DNA of 59,329 bases from positions 1 to 59,329 of IMG/VR virus record IMGVR_UViG_3300009184_000050; one strand, 5' to 3'. Position numbers and translations under genes: made by a program. Of this stretch, positions 14,500 to 23,082 are shown piece after piece (the stretch's first letter is position 1; each line of letters begins with the position of its first letter). The DNA is from a virus. Under the pieces are notes generated by a model. The model worked only from the letters and a program-made list of their open reading frames with translations. It did no database searches and was not told the DNA's origin.

Positions 14500-15824
14500 G
14501 TGCAAGTTGGATTAACAAACTGAATGAGAGTGATAGCCGACTGTACAAGGAAGATGTCATTCAGCAAGCCCTCGAGGCAAGTGTCCTTGGTAGTACTAAT
14601 GCTGTTAATTTTTTGACATTGACTAAGGTCTGCTACAATCCTTATGTAACATTTGGTGTTCGTCAAATCCCAAGTACAGAAGGTATTACTGGTGCTGAAA
14701 ATCCTTGGGAAGAGTTTAATGACCTTCTACATAATCTTGGTCAACGAGGTCTAACTGGTAATGCTGCTAGGGACGCTATTGAAGATATGAGCCTTAGGTT
14801 TGATAGCGAAGAATGGAATACATTCTGTGCTCCTGTACTTAGGCGAGACCTTCGTGCAGGTGTATCAGAAAAAACGATTAACAAAATCTGTAAGAAAACA
14901 GATTACGAAATCCCTGTTTTTGCTTGCCAATTGGCTGCTAATAGCGAAGGTCGCCCTGAAATGAAGGGTGTCAAACGCCTTGAGCCTAAGTTGGATGGTG
15001 TCAGGGTACTAATGATGGTTATGGTATCTGATACGGGAAATGCAGTATTTTCGTATAGTCGTAATGGTAAACTGTTTGAAAACTTCACCCATATTGAAAA
15101 TCAGATTGGTGAGTACTTACCAAAATTGATTAGGCATAACCGTTCATTGATGAAGGGTTTTGTACTTGACGGTGAGGTTATTGGAAATTCTTTCCAAGAA
15201 TTGATGCGTCAGGCTCGCCGTAAAGAAAATGTACAAGCTACTGATTCAGTATTCAACATTTTTGATATCATTCCGATTGACGATTTTCGTCGAGGATATT
15301 GGAACGCTCAACTTGAAAAGCGTATTGAGATGCTAGAATACATGCGTCCTGTAATTGATGTATTGCCCAACGTAGAGTTGCTTCCGCACATTATGGTAGA
15401 CCTTGATACTGCTGAAGGTAAAGACCAACTTATGCGTTATGCTAAGGATCAAGTTAATGCAGGGTTCGAGGGTATTATGATTAAGGATGTTGGTGCTCCT
15501 TACGAATGCAAGCGTAATACATTTTGGATGAAGTGGAAGCCAACTATTACAGTTGATTTAGAGGTGATCGGTGTTGAAGAGGGTACTGGAAGAAATGCAG
15601 GACGCCTTGGAGCACTGGTTTGCTCAGGCGTGGATGATGGGAAATTTATCACAGTCAATGTGGGTAGTGGTTTTAGCGACGGTGATAGAGATGATTATTG
15701 GACTAATCGCAATTTTATCATTGGTCGAACTTGTGAAATCTTGTGTGATGTAATTACACAAAACCAAGATGGTACATATAGTTTGCGTTTCCCACGCTTT
15801 ATTCGTTTTAGGGATGACAAATGA
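14496..15824 (+). CDS. lig: ATP-dependent DNA ligase
   Basis: 442 residues, similar to phage ATP-dependent ligases. It seals nicks in the DNA backbone through an enzyme-AMP intermediate. The nucleotidyltransferase motifs are KLDGVR (165-170, K165 takes the AMP), LDGEV (224-228), EGIMIK (324-329) and WMKWKP (343-348). The C-terminal 90 residues form the expected OB domain (VNVGSGFSDGDRDDYW). An AAAGGAG site precedes the ATG. It acts with RNase H (5671) on lagging-strand DNA. Stop overlaps the next start. Confidence 0.95.
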   Translation: MSASWINKLNESDSRLYKEDVIQQALEASVLGSTNAVNFLTLTKVCYNPYVTFGVRQIPSTEGITGAENPWEEFNDLLHNLGQRGLTGNAARDAIEDMSLRFDSEEWNTFCAPVLRRDLRAGVSEKTINKICKKTDYEIPVFACQLAANSEGRPEMKGVKRLEPKLDGVRVLMMVMVSDTGNAVFSYSRNGKLFENFTHIENQIGEYLPKLIRHNRSLMKGFVLDGEVIGNSFQELMRQARRKENVQATDSVFNIFDIIPIDDFRRGYWNAQLEKRIEMLEYMRPVIDVLPNVELLPHIMVDLDTAEGKDQLMRYAKDQVNAGFEGIMIKDVGAPYECKRNTFWMKWKPTITVDLEVIGVEEGTGRNAGRLGALVCSGVDDGKFITVNVGSGFSDGDRDDYWTNRNFIIGRTCEILCDVITQNQDGTYSLRFPRFIRFRDDK

Positions 15825-16060
15825 GTTACATTGTTGATTTTGACGACCATACTAGACCAGAATTATGGAAAGCGTGGTTGAACACAGTTCGTGATTATGA
15901 ACAAAATGTCCTAAAGGGAAAAAGATATCCAAGAAATGAAGTTAAAATAACTAAACAGAAAAAAGAAGCATATAATTTTATATGCCATAAGGTAGGTGTT
16001 AGAACTCTTGAGTTTGAATCAGAAAAAGATTTTGTATTCTTTATGTTAAAATGGGGATGA
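15821..16060 (+). CDS. Small unknown protein downstream of ligase
   Basis: 79 residues, begins MSYIVDFDDHTRPELWKAW. No domain recognised; basic middle, ends KDFVFFMLKWG. ATGA-coupled to the ligase stop. Confidence 0.65.
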   Translation: MSYIVDFDDHTRPELWKAWLNTVRDYEQNVLKGKRYPRNEVKITKQKKEAYNFICHKVGVRTLEFESEKDFVFFMLKWG

Positions 16061-16063
16061 TAA

Positions 16064-16282
16064 ATGAGTAAAGAAGCCATGCGTGAGGCTCTAGAGGCAT
16101 TAGAGTGGATGCGTGTGGCTTTCAAGCAGAACAGTCAAGGGCGCCAAGTTGCTGATTCGGCAATAGAAGCATTAAAAGAAGCACTTGGTCCTGAGATTAT
16201 GGAATTCGAAATACTTGACAAGTATGATGAAGTGATTTACAATACGGGAAACAATAAAGGAAATTTTACAAATGAAAATTAA
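16064..16282 (+). CDS. Small helical unknown protein
   Basis: 72 residues; AMREALEALEWMRVAF and DSAIEALKEAL give a two-helix hairpin look. Overlaps the next gene by 11 bases. Confidence 0.65.
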   Translation: MSKEAMREALEALEWMRVAFKQNSQGRQVADSAIEALKEALGPEIMEFEILDKYDEVIYNTGNNKGNFTNEN

Positions 16283-16667
16283 AGAACTTAATGAATCAAT
16301 TGACATTAATCAATTGGCCACCATTAGTGATAAAGCACTACATGATAGGTATGGTTATCCACTTAGTACTCCAAGTAAAAGCTTTGGATGGCTCGCTAAC
16401 TTAGAATCAGCAAAGGCAGCCCTTAATATTATTAAACGAGGTGCTACTAATATTGAAATTATCGCTGACGCAATTCATGATGGATGGAATATTACTGCCA
16501 TGGCAGATTATAATGGTGAATTGGATTTAGATACTCCTACACCTGATGAAAAGAAATTGAAACGATATAAGTTGGCACAACAAACTTATGCACAACTTCC
16601 TGAAGAGGAAAAAGAGAAAGACCGAGTAGTTGCTCGGGCATTGTTAAAAGCATTAAAGGAGATTTGA
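16272..16667 (+). CDS. Unknown protein with leader-like N-terminus
   Basis: 131 residues. MKIKELNESIDIN fits the shared leader (LNE then S). Residues 20-45 contain DRYGYPLSTPSKSFGW; the end KDRVVARALLKALKEI is a pattern seen in other small phage proteins. An AAAGGA site is upstream. Function unknown; packaging in the head is inferred only from the leader. Confidence 0.7.
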   Translation: MKIKELNESIDINQLATISDKALHDRYGYPLSTPSKSFGWLANLESAKAALNIIKRGATNIEIIADAIHDGWNITAMADYNGELDLDTPTPDEKKLKRYKLAQQTYAQLPEEEKEKDRVVARALLKALKEI

Positions 16668-16668
16668 A

Positions 16669-17961
16669 ATGGTAACACTAGTTAAACACGAATGGCATCA
16701 AGTTGATTCACAATTCGCATTTGATTTGGACTGTGATAAACTAAGCGAAATTTATCCTGAGTTGGAGGAGGAAGAAATTGATGCGATGATGGAACAAATT
16801 AAAGCCGGCGAAGTTGATGTTAATGACATCATCAATGAAGCATGGGACAATGACGTAGAGATTGAATGGGAACGCCAATATGATGATTGGTGGACTGACC
16901 GCAAAGGTGGTTATGAGGTTACCTATGAACTAGGTAATGAAAAAAGTTGGCATACTCCTCCCGAAGAAGCGCCTGATACAACCAAATGTACCAAGTGTCG
17001 TTGGACTGGTAAAAATTATGAAACAGGTACTCAACACTGTCGTGCTGATGGTACGGTAATTGAAAATTATTTAAATAGTGAAGAAAAGTCAGACCATAGT
17101 GTTGATATTTGTCCAATGTGCGACAGTCTAGTTGAGTTGACCGAAGCGGGTGTAGTAGAAGCAGAAAAACGTAAAGCACAAAAAGAAAAATGGGCTAAGG
17201 CTAGGGAAGAGAATCAAGAGGTTGATATTGACGAAGGGCTAAGTGCAGTTAACGAACAGGAAGAAACTGCCGAAGAGGAAGAAGAATTAGTAGCGCCAGC
17301 TTGGCCGTTCCCTGAAGTTGAAGTACTTCCTAACTATCCTGCAGGTGAATATACAATTCGTATTTGGGGCCGTACTCGTGAAATTGGTGTAGGTACTATC
17401 TCCAAAGAACAATATGAACACTGGAGTGATTCAGAGCATGAAGATGACCTTAGTGATGCACTAAATGAAAGTTATGACTATGATGAAAACGAAACTCCTG
17501 AAAATGCTAGGTTTAATCACGCTTACCATGAATACCAAGATGTAAAATCTTTTTGGGGATTTGATGAAGATGATACTCATATGACTATCACCAATGATAA
17601 CGGTGAAGAAATTTATGAGGGTACTCTAGAAGATTTTATTTATGAAGCACACGGTGATCGTGCTTCACGTTGGGAAGCTACCGAAGAAGAGGAAGAATTA
17701 TACCCTGAACATATGGGAACAGGTTACTTAGTAATGTGGACTCAAGGTGGTAAGGGCAGTTGTATTCAAACTACGATTGATACCGAAGGTCAAGAATTTG
17801 ATCCACGTAAGCTAAGTTATAAAACTTGGGATGTTCAAGGAAGCTCGGTAGTACATCGTATGTCGTATGACGGTTATGAACTTGATGATGAGGGTATGGA
17901 CTCAGGCAAAGATAACTGGCGTGGTCAATGGAGTGAATTCTCAATTCATCACAATGAATAA
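16669..17961 (+). CDS. Large acidic protein with zinc ribbon
   Basis: 430 residues, strikingly rich in Glu and Asp with many Trp. A probable zinc site is formed by CTKC (about 105-108) and CPMC (about 145-148), between which lies TQHCRADG. Residues 155-205 are a charged helix/linker (EAEKRKAQKEKWAKAREENQ). The C-terminal half contains repeated acidic-aromatic stretches. Could mimic nucleic acid or act as a scaffold, but no family is recognised. One base separates it from the preceding gene. Confidence 0.75.
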   Translation: MVTLVKHEWHQVDSQFAFDLDCDKLSEIYPELEEEEIDAMMEQIKAGEVDVNDIINEAWDNDVEIEWERQYDDWWTDRKGGYEVTYELGNEKSWHTPPEEAPDTTKCTKCRWTGKNYETGTQHCRADGTVIENYLNSEEKSDHSVDICPMCDSLVELTEAGVVEAEKRKAQKEKWAKAREENQEVDIDEGLSAVNEQEETAEEEEELVAPAWPFPEVEVLPNYPAGEYTIRIWGRTREIGVGTISKEQYEHWSDSEHEDDLSDALNESYDYDENETPENARFNHAYHEYQDVKSFWGFDEDDTHMTITNDNGEEIYEGTLEDFIYEAHGDRASRWEATEEEEELYPEHMGTGYLVMWTQGGKGSCIQTTIDTEGQEFDPRKLSYKTWDVQGSSVVHRMSYDGYELDDEGMDSGKDNWRGQWSEFSIHHNE

Positions 17962-18187
17962 CTTGGACAACCTGGTAGGTAAGTCATACATATTTGAAGA
18001 TGGCAATAGCATTACCATAGCGCAAATTAAAAAGCGAGATGGTAATCGCTATTGGGTTACTTATCAAGTACAACAGGGACCAGGAATACCACAACGATTG
18101 GTTATGACAATAGATGAATTCATTGACACATATGGATATCTGTTTGATTTAGATAGTAGTGATATTCCTCCTCCACCGGACGACTAA
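17954..18187 (+). CDS. Small conserved phage protein
   Basis: 77 residues from ATG 17954, overlapping the previous stop by 8 bases. NNLVGKSYIFEDGNSITIAQIKKRD is split by a turn and resembles beta-rich small proteins of aquatic T4-like phages; ends in a Pro/Asp tail IPPPPDD. Confidence 0.7.
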   Translation: MNNLDNLVGKSYIFEDGNSITIAQIKKRDGNRYWVTYQVQQGPGIPQRLVMTIDEFIDTYGYLFDLDSSDIPPPPDD

Positions 18188-18190
18188 ATA
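18185..18190 (+). promoter_or_regulatory. Late-type TAAATA box abutting ATG 18196
   Basis: GACTAAATATATCTATGG: five bases between box and start codon, no Shine-Dalgarno sequence; predicts a leaderless late mRNA. Confidence 0.5.
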
Positions 18191-18195
18191 TATCT

Positions 18196-19773
18196 ATGGC
18201 TATAATAAAGTTCTTCACTCTTACCAATTTCACACTATTAACAGCACTAACATTAAGTACAATAGCAGCGTGGTATAGTATTCTAGGATTAACAGCAATC
18301 TTTGCGGCTGCTGTTAATCCCGTTATTATCATGGGCGGTGCATTAGAAATATCCAAAGTTGTTACTACTGTTTGGTTGCACAAATATTGGGCTAAAGTGA
18401 AATGGGCTATGCGAGTTTATCTTGTAGCCGCAGTAGCAGCACTGGCTTTCTTGACCAGTATGGGAATCTTTGGGTTCTTAAGTAAGGCGCACAGTGACCA
18501 AAGCTTAGTTTCAGGTGACGTATCGGCTAAGATTGCAATTTATGATGAGAAAATTAAAACAGCAAGGGAAAACATAGATGTCAACCGCAAGGCGCTTAAA
18601 CAGCTTGATGAGTCAGTGGACCAAGTTATGGGTCGAAGTACGGATGAGAAAGGTGCCGATAAAGCCGTGGCTCTACGTAGGGGTCAACAAAAGGAGCGTG
18701 GGCGTCTCCTTGCTGAAATTGAAGCCGAACAGAAAAAGATTACTAGTCTTAATGAAGAGAGGGCACCCATTGCTGCCGAAGTACGTAAAGTAGAAGCCGA
18801 AGTTGGGCCAATCAAATACATAGCCGCTCTTATATACGGTGATAACCCTGATGCTAATTTACTTGAACGTGCGGTACGTTGGGTGATTATACTTATTGTA
18901 AGTGTGTTTGATCCATTGGCGTTGACTCTTGTATTAGCCGCAAATGGTAGTAGAATGTGGGATAGGGAAGAACCTAAAGTAGAAGATAAGCCCAAAGAAG
19001 AAGAACCTCAGTATGAGCCTGACCATGGTCCGTTAACTGAAGAACAAATAGAACAAATTGAAGAAACAGTAGAGAAACCCAAAATAGATGAATATGCTTA
19101 TTTGAAAAAGCCATGGACGTGGTTCACATCTGGTTCTACAGTAGGACTAGTTTCTAAGCCTGAAGAAAAACCTAAGGAAAAGCCCGAAGATATTCCATGT
19201 TTTAAATGCGGCACAACTTTATTAAATGCTCCTGGTATTGGGTTGTTCTGTCCAAATTTGAAGTGTGACGTTAGAGATGGTCCTTTTGAAGAAGAACCTC
19301 TTGAAATAGAAAAACCAAAAGAAATTAAAGAACTTGTCACTAATTCCCCATACGAAATTATTACAGACAATGTGACTTCATCTCCACCATATACCGATAT
19401 TGGCGGAGGATATGTTTCTTACGAAGGTAAATCTGTGCAAATAGATGCACTTAAACAATTGAATCCAAAATTGTTTATGATCGGAGCGGATGGTCAAAGT
19501 TCAGATAAAAAAGGATTTGGTACAGAATTTCCCAAGATAGCTAAAAAAGGAGAGGTCTTTGTGCGAGTAGATGTTCTACCAAACCGAGTCTATAAGTTTG
19601 ATGGTTCTAGATGGATTGAAATCAGCAAAACACAATCCAATACATATCTGTATGATGAGCAATATATCCAATATCTTATCTCTAAGGTTGACACGGGTGA
19701 GTACGATATTGACCTTCTTTCCGAAAACGAGAAAAGTCAGATAGAAATTTACCTACAAAAACAGCAAGGTTGA
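18196..19773 (+). CDS. Four-helix membrane protein with coiled coil and zinc knuckle
   Basis: 525 residues. Transmembrane segments lie near 12-29, 35-55, 74-96 and 227-249. Between the third and fourth is a coiled coil (115-210) rich in Lys, Glu and Arg. The soluble C-terminus has an acidic Pro/Glu/Lys linker, a CFKC...CPNLKC zinc knuckle (about 336-359) and a globular domain with VYKFDGSRWIEI. Similar proteins occur in T4-like aquatic phages without known role. A late box abuts the ATG. Possible roles (virion or lysis-related membrane scaffold) are speculation. Confidence 0.75.
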   Translation: MAIIKFFTLTNFTLLTALTLSTIAAWYSILGLTAIFAAAVNPVIIMGGALEISKVVTTVWLHKYWAKVKWAMRVYLVAAVAALAFLTSMGIFGFLSKAHSDQSLVSGDVSAKIAIYDEKIKTARENIDVNRKALKQLDESVDQVMGRSTDEKGADKAVALRRGQQKERGRLLAEIEAEQKKITSLNEERAPIAAEVRKVEAEVGPIKYIAALIYGDNPDANLLERAVRWVIILIVSVFDPLALTLVLAANGSRMWDREEPKVEDKPKEEEPQYEPDHGPLTEEQIEQIEETVEKPKIDEYAYLKKPWTWFTSGSTVGLVSKPEEKPKEKPEDIPCFKCGTTLLNAPGIGLFCPNLKCDVRDGPFEEEPLEIEKPKEIKELVTNSPYEIITDNVTSSPPYTDIGGGYVSYEGKSVQIDALKQLNPKLFMIGADGQSSDKKGFGTEFPKIAKKGEVFVRVDVLPNRVYKFDGSRWIEISKTQSNTYLYDEQYIQYLISKVDTGEYDIDLLSENEKSQIEIYLQKQQG

Positions 19774-19798
19774 CAAATAATCAGGGCTGTGTTATTAT
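19770..19798 (+). promoter_or_regulatory. sigma70-like promoter for lipoprotein-clpX-rpsU operon
   Basis: -35 TTGACA (19770-19775), 17-bp spacer, -10 TATTAT (19793-19798). Confidence 0.75.
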
Positions 19799-19830
19799 AT
19801 ACACATAGTCTTCACTATTTAGGAACTTAA

Positions 19831-20484
19831 ATGAACCAAAAATTTATCGCAGTTGCAATCGCTATGGCATTGTCAGGATGTTCATCATTGGGTGCAGGTA
19901 TCGATGCTGAACCAATTCAAGCTATTTCTTCGCAAAAGCTCAGTTCTTCATTCAAACGCCAAGGTATTAAGATTGAATGGGGTTGCATTTGGGGCACTGG
20001 GATCACACAATATACTTGTATCAAGACCGATGTTAAGGCAATTGAGGTGACTGGATATGCCCCTTCTTTTGGCAACACTGAGGTGATGCGTGAGCAAGCC
20101 TTTAAAGTTGCCCATGATGCTGCACTAGACAAGTTTATTAGGTTCGTAAAACAAGATATTACATCCAATCGTGTTACGGAAACAATGTCTAGGAACGTTG
20201 AAAAGGCAATCGACCAGCGTAAGGCCAAGATTAGTTCACAAGAGGAAGTCACTGCTAGTGATGATGAATTTAAAGATTCAAATCTTGCTTCTAGGTCTAA
20301 TACCAATGAAACAGTACGCACTGTAGTTGATACAGTACGCACTAATGCACAAGGTATTATCCGTGGTGCAAGGGCTGTTGATGAACGCATTGTTGACCGT
20401 CAAACTGTAGCAGTGGTTATTCGTTGGGATACCGACTCGGACCGAGCATCTAAATTTTTCCAAAAACGCTTTTCTACTAATTAA
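19831..20484 (+). CDS. Lipoprotein, LPP20/CsgG-like fold suspected
   Basis: 217 residues with a lipoprotein signal (MNQKFIAVAIAMALSGCSS; lipobox LSGC, acylated Cys 17). The mature part has AIEVTGYAPSFGN and MREQAFKVAHDAALDKFIRFV, the strand-plus-long-helix pattern of LPP20-type domains, then a charged middle region (130-165) and a strand-rich end. Predicted to be anchored in the host outer or inner membrane facing the periplasm. First gene of an early operon, two bases before a second lipoprotein. Superinfection exclusion or envelope change is a reasonable but unproven role. Confidence 0.78.
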   Translation: MNQKFIAVAIAMALSGCSSLGAGIDAEPIQAISSQKLSSSFKRQGIKIEWGCIWGTGITQYTCIKTDVKAIEVTGYAPSFGNTEVMREQAFKVAHDAALDKFIRFVKQDITSNRVTETMSRNVEKAIDQRKAKISSQEEVTASDDEFKDSNLASRSNTNETVRTVVDTVRTNAQGIIRGARAVDERIVDRQTVAVVIRWDTDSDRASKFFQKRFSTN

Positions 20485-20486
20485 TC

Positions 20487-21545
20487 ATGATTAGGTTTCT
20501 TGTGGTAGTGGCATGTTTAATGCTAACCGCTTGTGCCAGTGTACCAAATGGTAGTGATAAGTATATCAGGACTACTGGCACAGGTAATTCTTTTGACGAA
20601 GCAAAACAAAAGGCATTTCAACAAGCAATTGAAATTAAAGTAGGGTCATTCATTGACAGTGAGAGACAGTCCTTTAATCAAAAACTAGTCCGCGATGATA
20701 TCTTGGTATACAGTGCAGGCTATGTAGATGATTTCAAGGTTGTCTCTCAAAATACACTGGGCAATAAAGTTGTTGTGACAGTAGATGTTCTAGTTGCATC
20801 AAGCAAACTGTCCAATCGCATTATCTCGCAAGGGAAAAGTGCTGGGGTATTTGAAAATAGGCAGCACGTTACACAGTACCAAACTTATTTGCAAAATAGA
20901 CAAAACGGAGACAAACTATTAGACGCCGTCCTTAATGATTATCCGCAACGGGCATACGATATTGCACAACACTCGTATTACCTTAAAGTTGATGCAGACA
21001 GAAGGCCTTACTTATACATTCCCTATACTATCAAATGGAATTTTAATTACATAGAATCTTTTAGGGCTATGCTTGATGTATTGGCAGATGGTGATACAAG
21101 TTTTCTTGCAAAATCACCAGGCAATGTTTGGATTATGGCAAAAGACCCTAAAGATTTTATTTTAGGAAAAACCACGCATCATAGATTTAACGACATTATT
21201 AAAATGGACAAAATGACAGAAACAATTAGTCATTTAAGGAGAGTAACAATTAGATTAAAAATTTATAATCTACGTGGCGCCGTAGAGGTAGATAAATGCT
21301 ATATTCCAAGGTTTGATGATTCAAAAAGTAAAGCTGGCAATGCTTTCTATTATGCTGACAATGCCAATTACAAATTACCTACGATTGGTATTGAGTTTCA
21401 GGGCAATAGAACGGAAACTTCTAATATTGTGTTGCCCCTTAATCCTCAAATAGGAACAAGGGCAGTTGAGATTATCAAGAACATTGAAGTGTCGGTAGTG
21501 CCTATTGGCGACTGTAAAAATGAACCAGAGAGTTTACTAAGATAA
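20487..21545 (+). CDS. Second lipoprotein of the pair
   Basis: 352 residues. Lipoprotein signal MIRFLVVVACLMLTACAS with lipobox LTAC (Cys 16). The next segment YIRTTGTGNSFDEAKQKAF...GSFIDSERQSFNQKL...SAGYVDDFKVV resembles flagellar-assembly T/LPP20-like domains that bind partner proteins in the periplasm. The C-terminal 200 residues are unassigned and contain two Cys that could form a disulphide. It follows the first lipoprotein by two bases and precedes clpX by eight, so both are made early with the protease unfoldase. Confidence 0.78.
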   Translation: MIRFLVVVACLMLTACASVPNGSDKYIRTTGTGNSFDEAKQKAFQQAIEIKVGSFIDSERQSFNQKLVRDDILVYSAGYVDDFKVVSQNTLGNKVVVTVDVLVASSKLSNRIISQGKSAGVFENRQHVTQYQTYLQNRQNGDKLLDAVLNDYPQRAYDIAQHSYYLKVDADRRPYLYIPYTIKWNFNYIESFRAMLDVLADGDTSFLAKSPGNVWIMAKDPKDFILGKTTHHRFNDIIKMDKMTETISHLRRVTIRLKIYNLRGAVEVDKCYIPRFDDSKSKAGNAFYYADNANYKLPTIGIEFQGNRTETSNIVLPLNPQIGTRAVEIIKNIEVSVVPIGDCKNEPESLLR

Positions 21546-21553
21546 GTAAAAAT

Positions 21554-22753
21554 ATGTCAATAGAAAATAAACTAAACCATTGCTCATTTTGTGGTAATCA
21601 CAAAGATGTTGTTAAAAAATTAATTGTAGGAGATTCTTCTGCAATATGTAGCGATTGCATTGAACTATGCAATGAATTAATTATTGGTGAGAATGAAGAG
21701 TCTATCATAGAGTCTGATCCTTCTCGTTACGATGCCCTTTCTATTAAAGATTATGTTGATCAATATGTTATTGGTCAGGATAATGCTAAAATGGTATTGA
21801 GTGTGGCAATCGCTAATCATTTTAAGCGAATTACATATCCACCTAAAAACTTAGAAATACAAAAAGGTAATATTCTCCTTATAGGACCAACTGGTTCAGG
21901 TAAAACACTTTTAGCAAAAACAGTTGCAAAATACTTAAATGTACCTTTTGTAGTTGCTGACGCTACTAGTCTAACAGAAGCCGGTTACGTAGGCGATGAC
22001 GTAGAAAGTATGATTACTATGTTATTGAATGCTGCCGGTGGTGATGTAAAATTAGCAGAACGCGGGATCATCTTTATTGATGAGATTGATAAAATTGCTA
22101 GAAAAAGCGAAAGCACTAGTATTACTAGGGACGTATCAGGTGAGGGTGTACAACAGGCTCTACTTAAATTAGTAGAAGGAACTGTATGCCGAGTCCCTGC
22201 AGGAGGTGGTAGAAAACACCCCGGTGGTGATATGATAGAAGTTAATACCAAAAATATTTTATTCATTGCAGGCGGCGCATATGTTGGGCTAACTGATATT
22301 ATAAAAACCAGACTAAAAGGTACTACTATTGGGTTTGGAGCAGAGATTACTAATAATGATTTTACGGCTGATTTAAATCTAGTAACCCCAGATGATCTTA
22401 CTAAATTTGGAATGATCCCTGAATTTATTGGTAGATTTACTACTTCAGTAAGCTTAACTGATTTGAATAAAGAGCAATTACTACATGTACTGACCGATGT
22501 AAAAAATAATTACATTGACCAGTATAAATACCTGTTCTCAATTGATGAAGTTGAATTGAGTTTTGATAGTTTGGCATTAGAAAAAATTGTTGACAATTGC
22601 TTGAAACTCAAAACAGGTGCTCGTGGTCTACACACTGAAATTGAGCGGGCATTGATTCCTCATATGTTTCAAATTAGTAACTATAAGAAAAATGGCATTA
22701 ATAAGATAAATATTAGTCAGGAGTTAATTGATCGCCCTAAATCTATTCTATGA
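21554..22753 (+). CDS. clpX: ClpX, ATPase/unfoldase of the ClpXP protease
   Basis: 399 residues, full length compared with bacterial ClpX (about 424). The N-terminal zinc domain has C10, C13, C32, C35. AAA+ motifs: Walker A GPTGSGKT (111-118), pore loop GYVG (144-147), Walker B IIFIDEID (172-179), RKH loop (220-222), Arg finger in FIGRFT (294) and sensor-2 GARGL (355-359). The IGF loop (259-261) that docks onto ClpP is kept, so it should still form ClpXP. It sits in an early operon after two lipoproteins and overlaps the bS21 gene (ATGA). Partner ClpP is at 26752. Confidence 0.96.
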   Translation: MSIENKLNHCSFCGNHKDVVKKLIVGDSSAICSDCIELCNELIIGENEESIIESDPSRYDALSIKDYVDQYVIGQDNAKMVLSVAIANHFKRITYPPKNLEIQKGNILLIGPTGSGKTLLAKTVAKYLNVPFVVADATSLTEAGYVGDDVESMITMLLNAAGGDVKLAERGIIFIDEIDKIARKSESTSITRDVSGEGVQQALLKLVEGTVCRVPAGGGRKHPGGDMIEVNTKNILFIAGGAYVGLTDIIKTRLKGTTIGFGAEITNNDFTADLNLVTPDDLTKFGMIPEFIGRFTTSVSLTDLNKEQLLHVLTDVKNNYIDQYKYLFSIDEVELSFDSLALEKIVDNCLKLKTGARGLHTEIERALIPHMFQISNYKKNGINKINISQELIDRPKSIL

Positions 22754-22971
22754 GTCAAAAAGGTAATAAAGTTATTGTTCAAGATGACAATGTGGAAAAA
22801 GCACTGCGTAAATTGAAAAAGAAAGTGAGTGATGCCAATTTATTACTAGACCTGCAAAATAAACAATTTTTTACTAAACCTAATATAAAAAGAAAGCTAG
22901 CCAAAAAACAAGCCGTCAAAAGATGGAAAAAATTCTTATCTAGTCAAGAACTTCCCAAACAATATTATTGA
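22750..22971 (+). CDS. rpsU: Ribosomal protein bS21 homologue
   Basis: 73 residues, the length of bacterial bS21 (about 70). The family pattern is clear: VIVQDDNVEKALRKLKKKV, then a short acidic-helix NLLLDLQNKQFFTKP and a basic RKLAKKQAVKRWKK. bS21 sits on the 30S platform near the anti-Shine-Dalgarno end of 16S rRNA and supports initiation. Phage copies are known in aquatic phages and may exchange into host ribosomes. It starts within the clpX stop (ATGA), so it is made with ClpX. Confidence 0.88.
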   Translation: MSQKGNKVIVQDDNVEKALRKLKKKVSDANLLLDLQNKQFFTKPNIKRKLAKKQAVKRWKKFLSSQELPKQYY

Positions 22972-23004
22972 CCCTAAATAGTATATTTTTTTACGAAATT
23001 TGTG

Positions 23005-23015
23005 TATACTAAATA
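23005..23015 (+). promoter_or_regulatory. Promoter region of hsp20: TATACT overlapping a TAAATA box
   Basis: TATACTAAATA combines a sigma70-like -10 hexamer (no convincing -35 at 17 bp) with a late-type TAAATA box (23010-23015). Either could start RNA just before the structured leader. Confidence 0.4.
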
Positions 23016-23017
23016 CA

Positions 23018-23082
23018 AGTGTAGATGCCGATAATCGGGTTTACACTAGTCATCTTGCTTATTTAAAAGGAGAAAACAAATG
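23018..23082 (+). promoter_or_regulatory. Structured hsp20 leader, candidate ROSE-like RNA thermometer
   Basis: Outer stem AGTGTA (23018-23023) with TACACT (23042-23047), containing a CCG/CGG inner hairpin. Nearer the gene, CTTGCTT (23054-23060) can pair with the ribosome-binding site AAGGAG (23067-23072), leaving one bulged G (23057) and a six-base loop. ROSE elements of bacterial small heat-shock genes use the same UUGCU-versus-AGGA pairing with an unusual G. Thermometer function is inferred. Confidence 0.5.
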
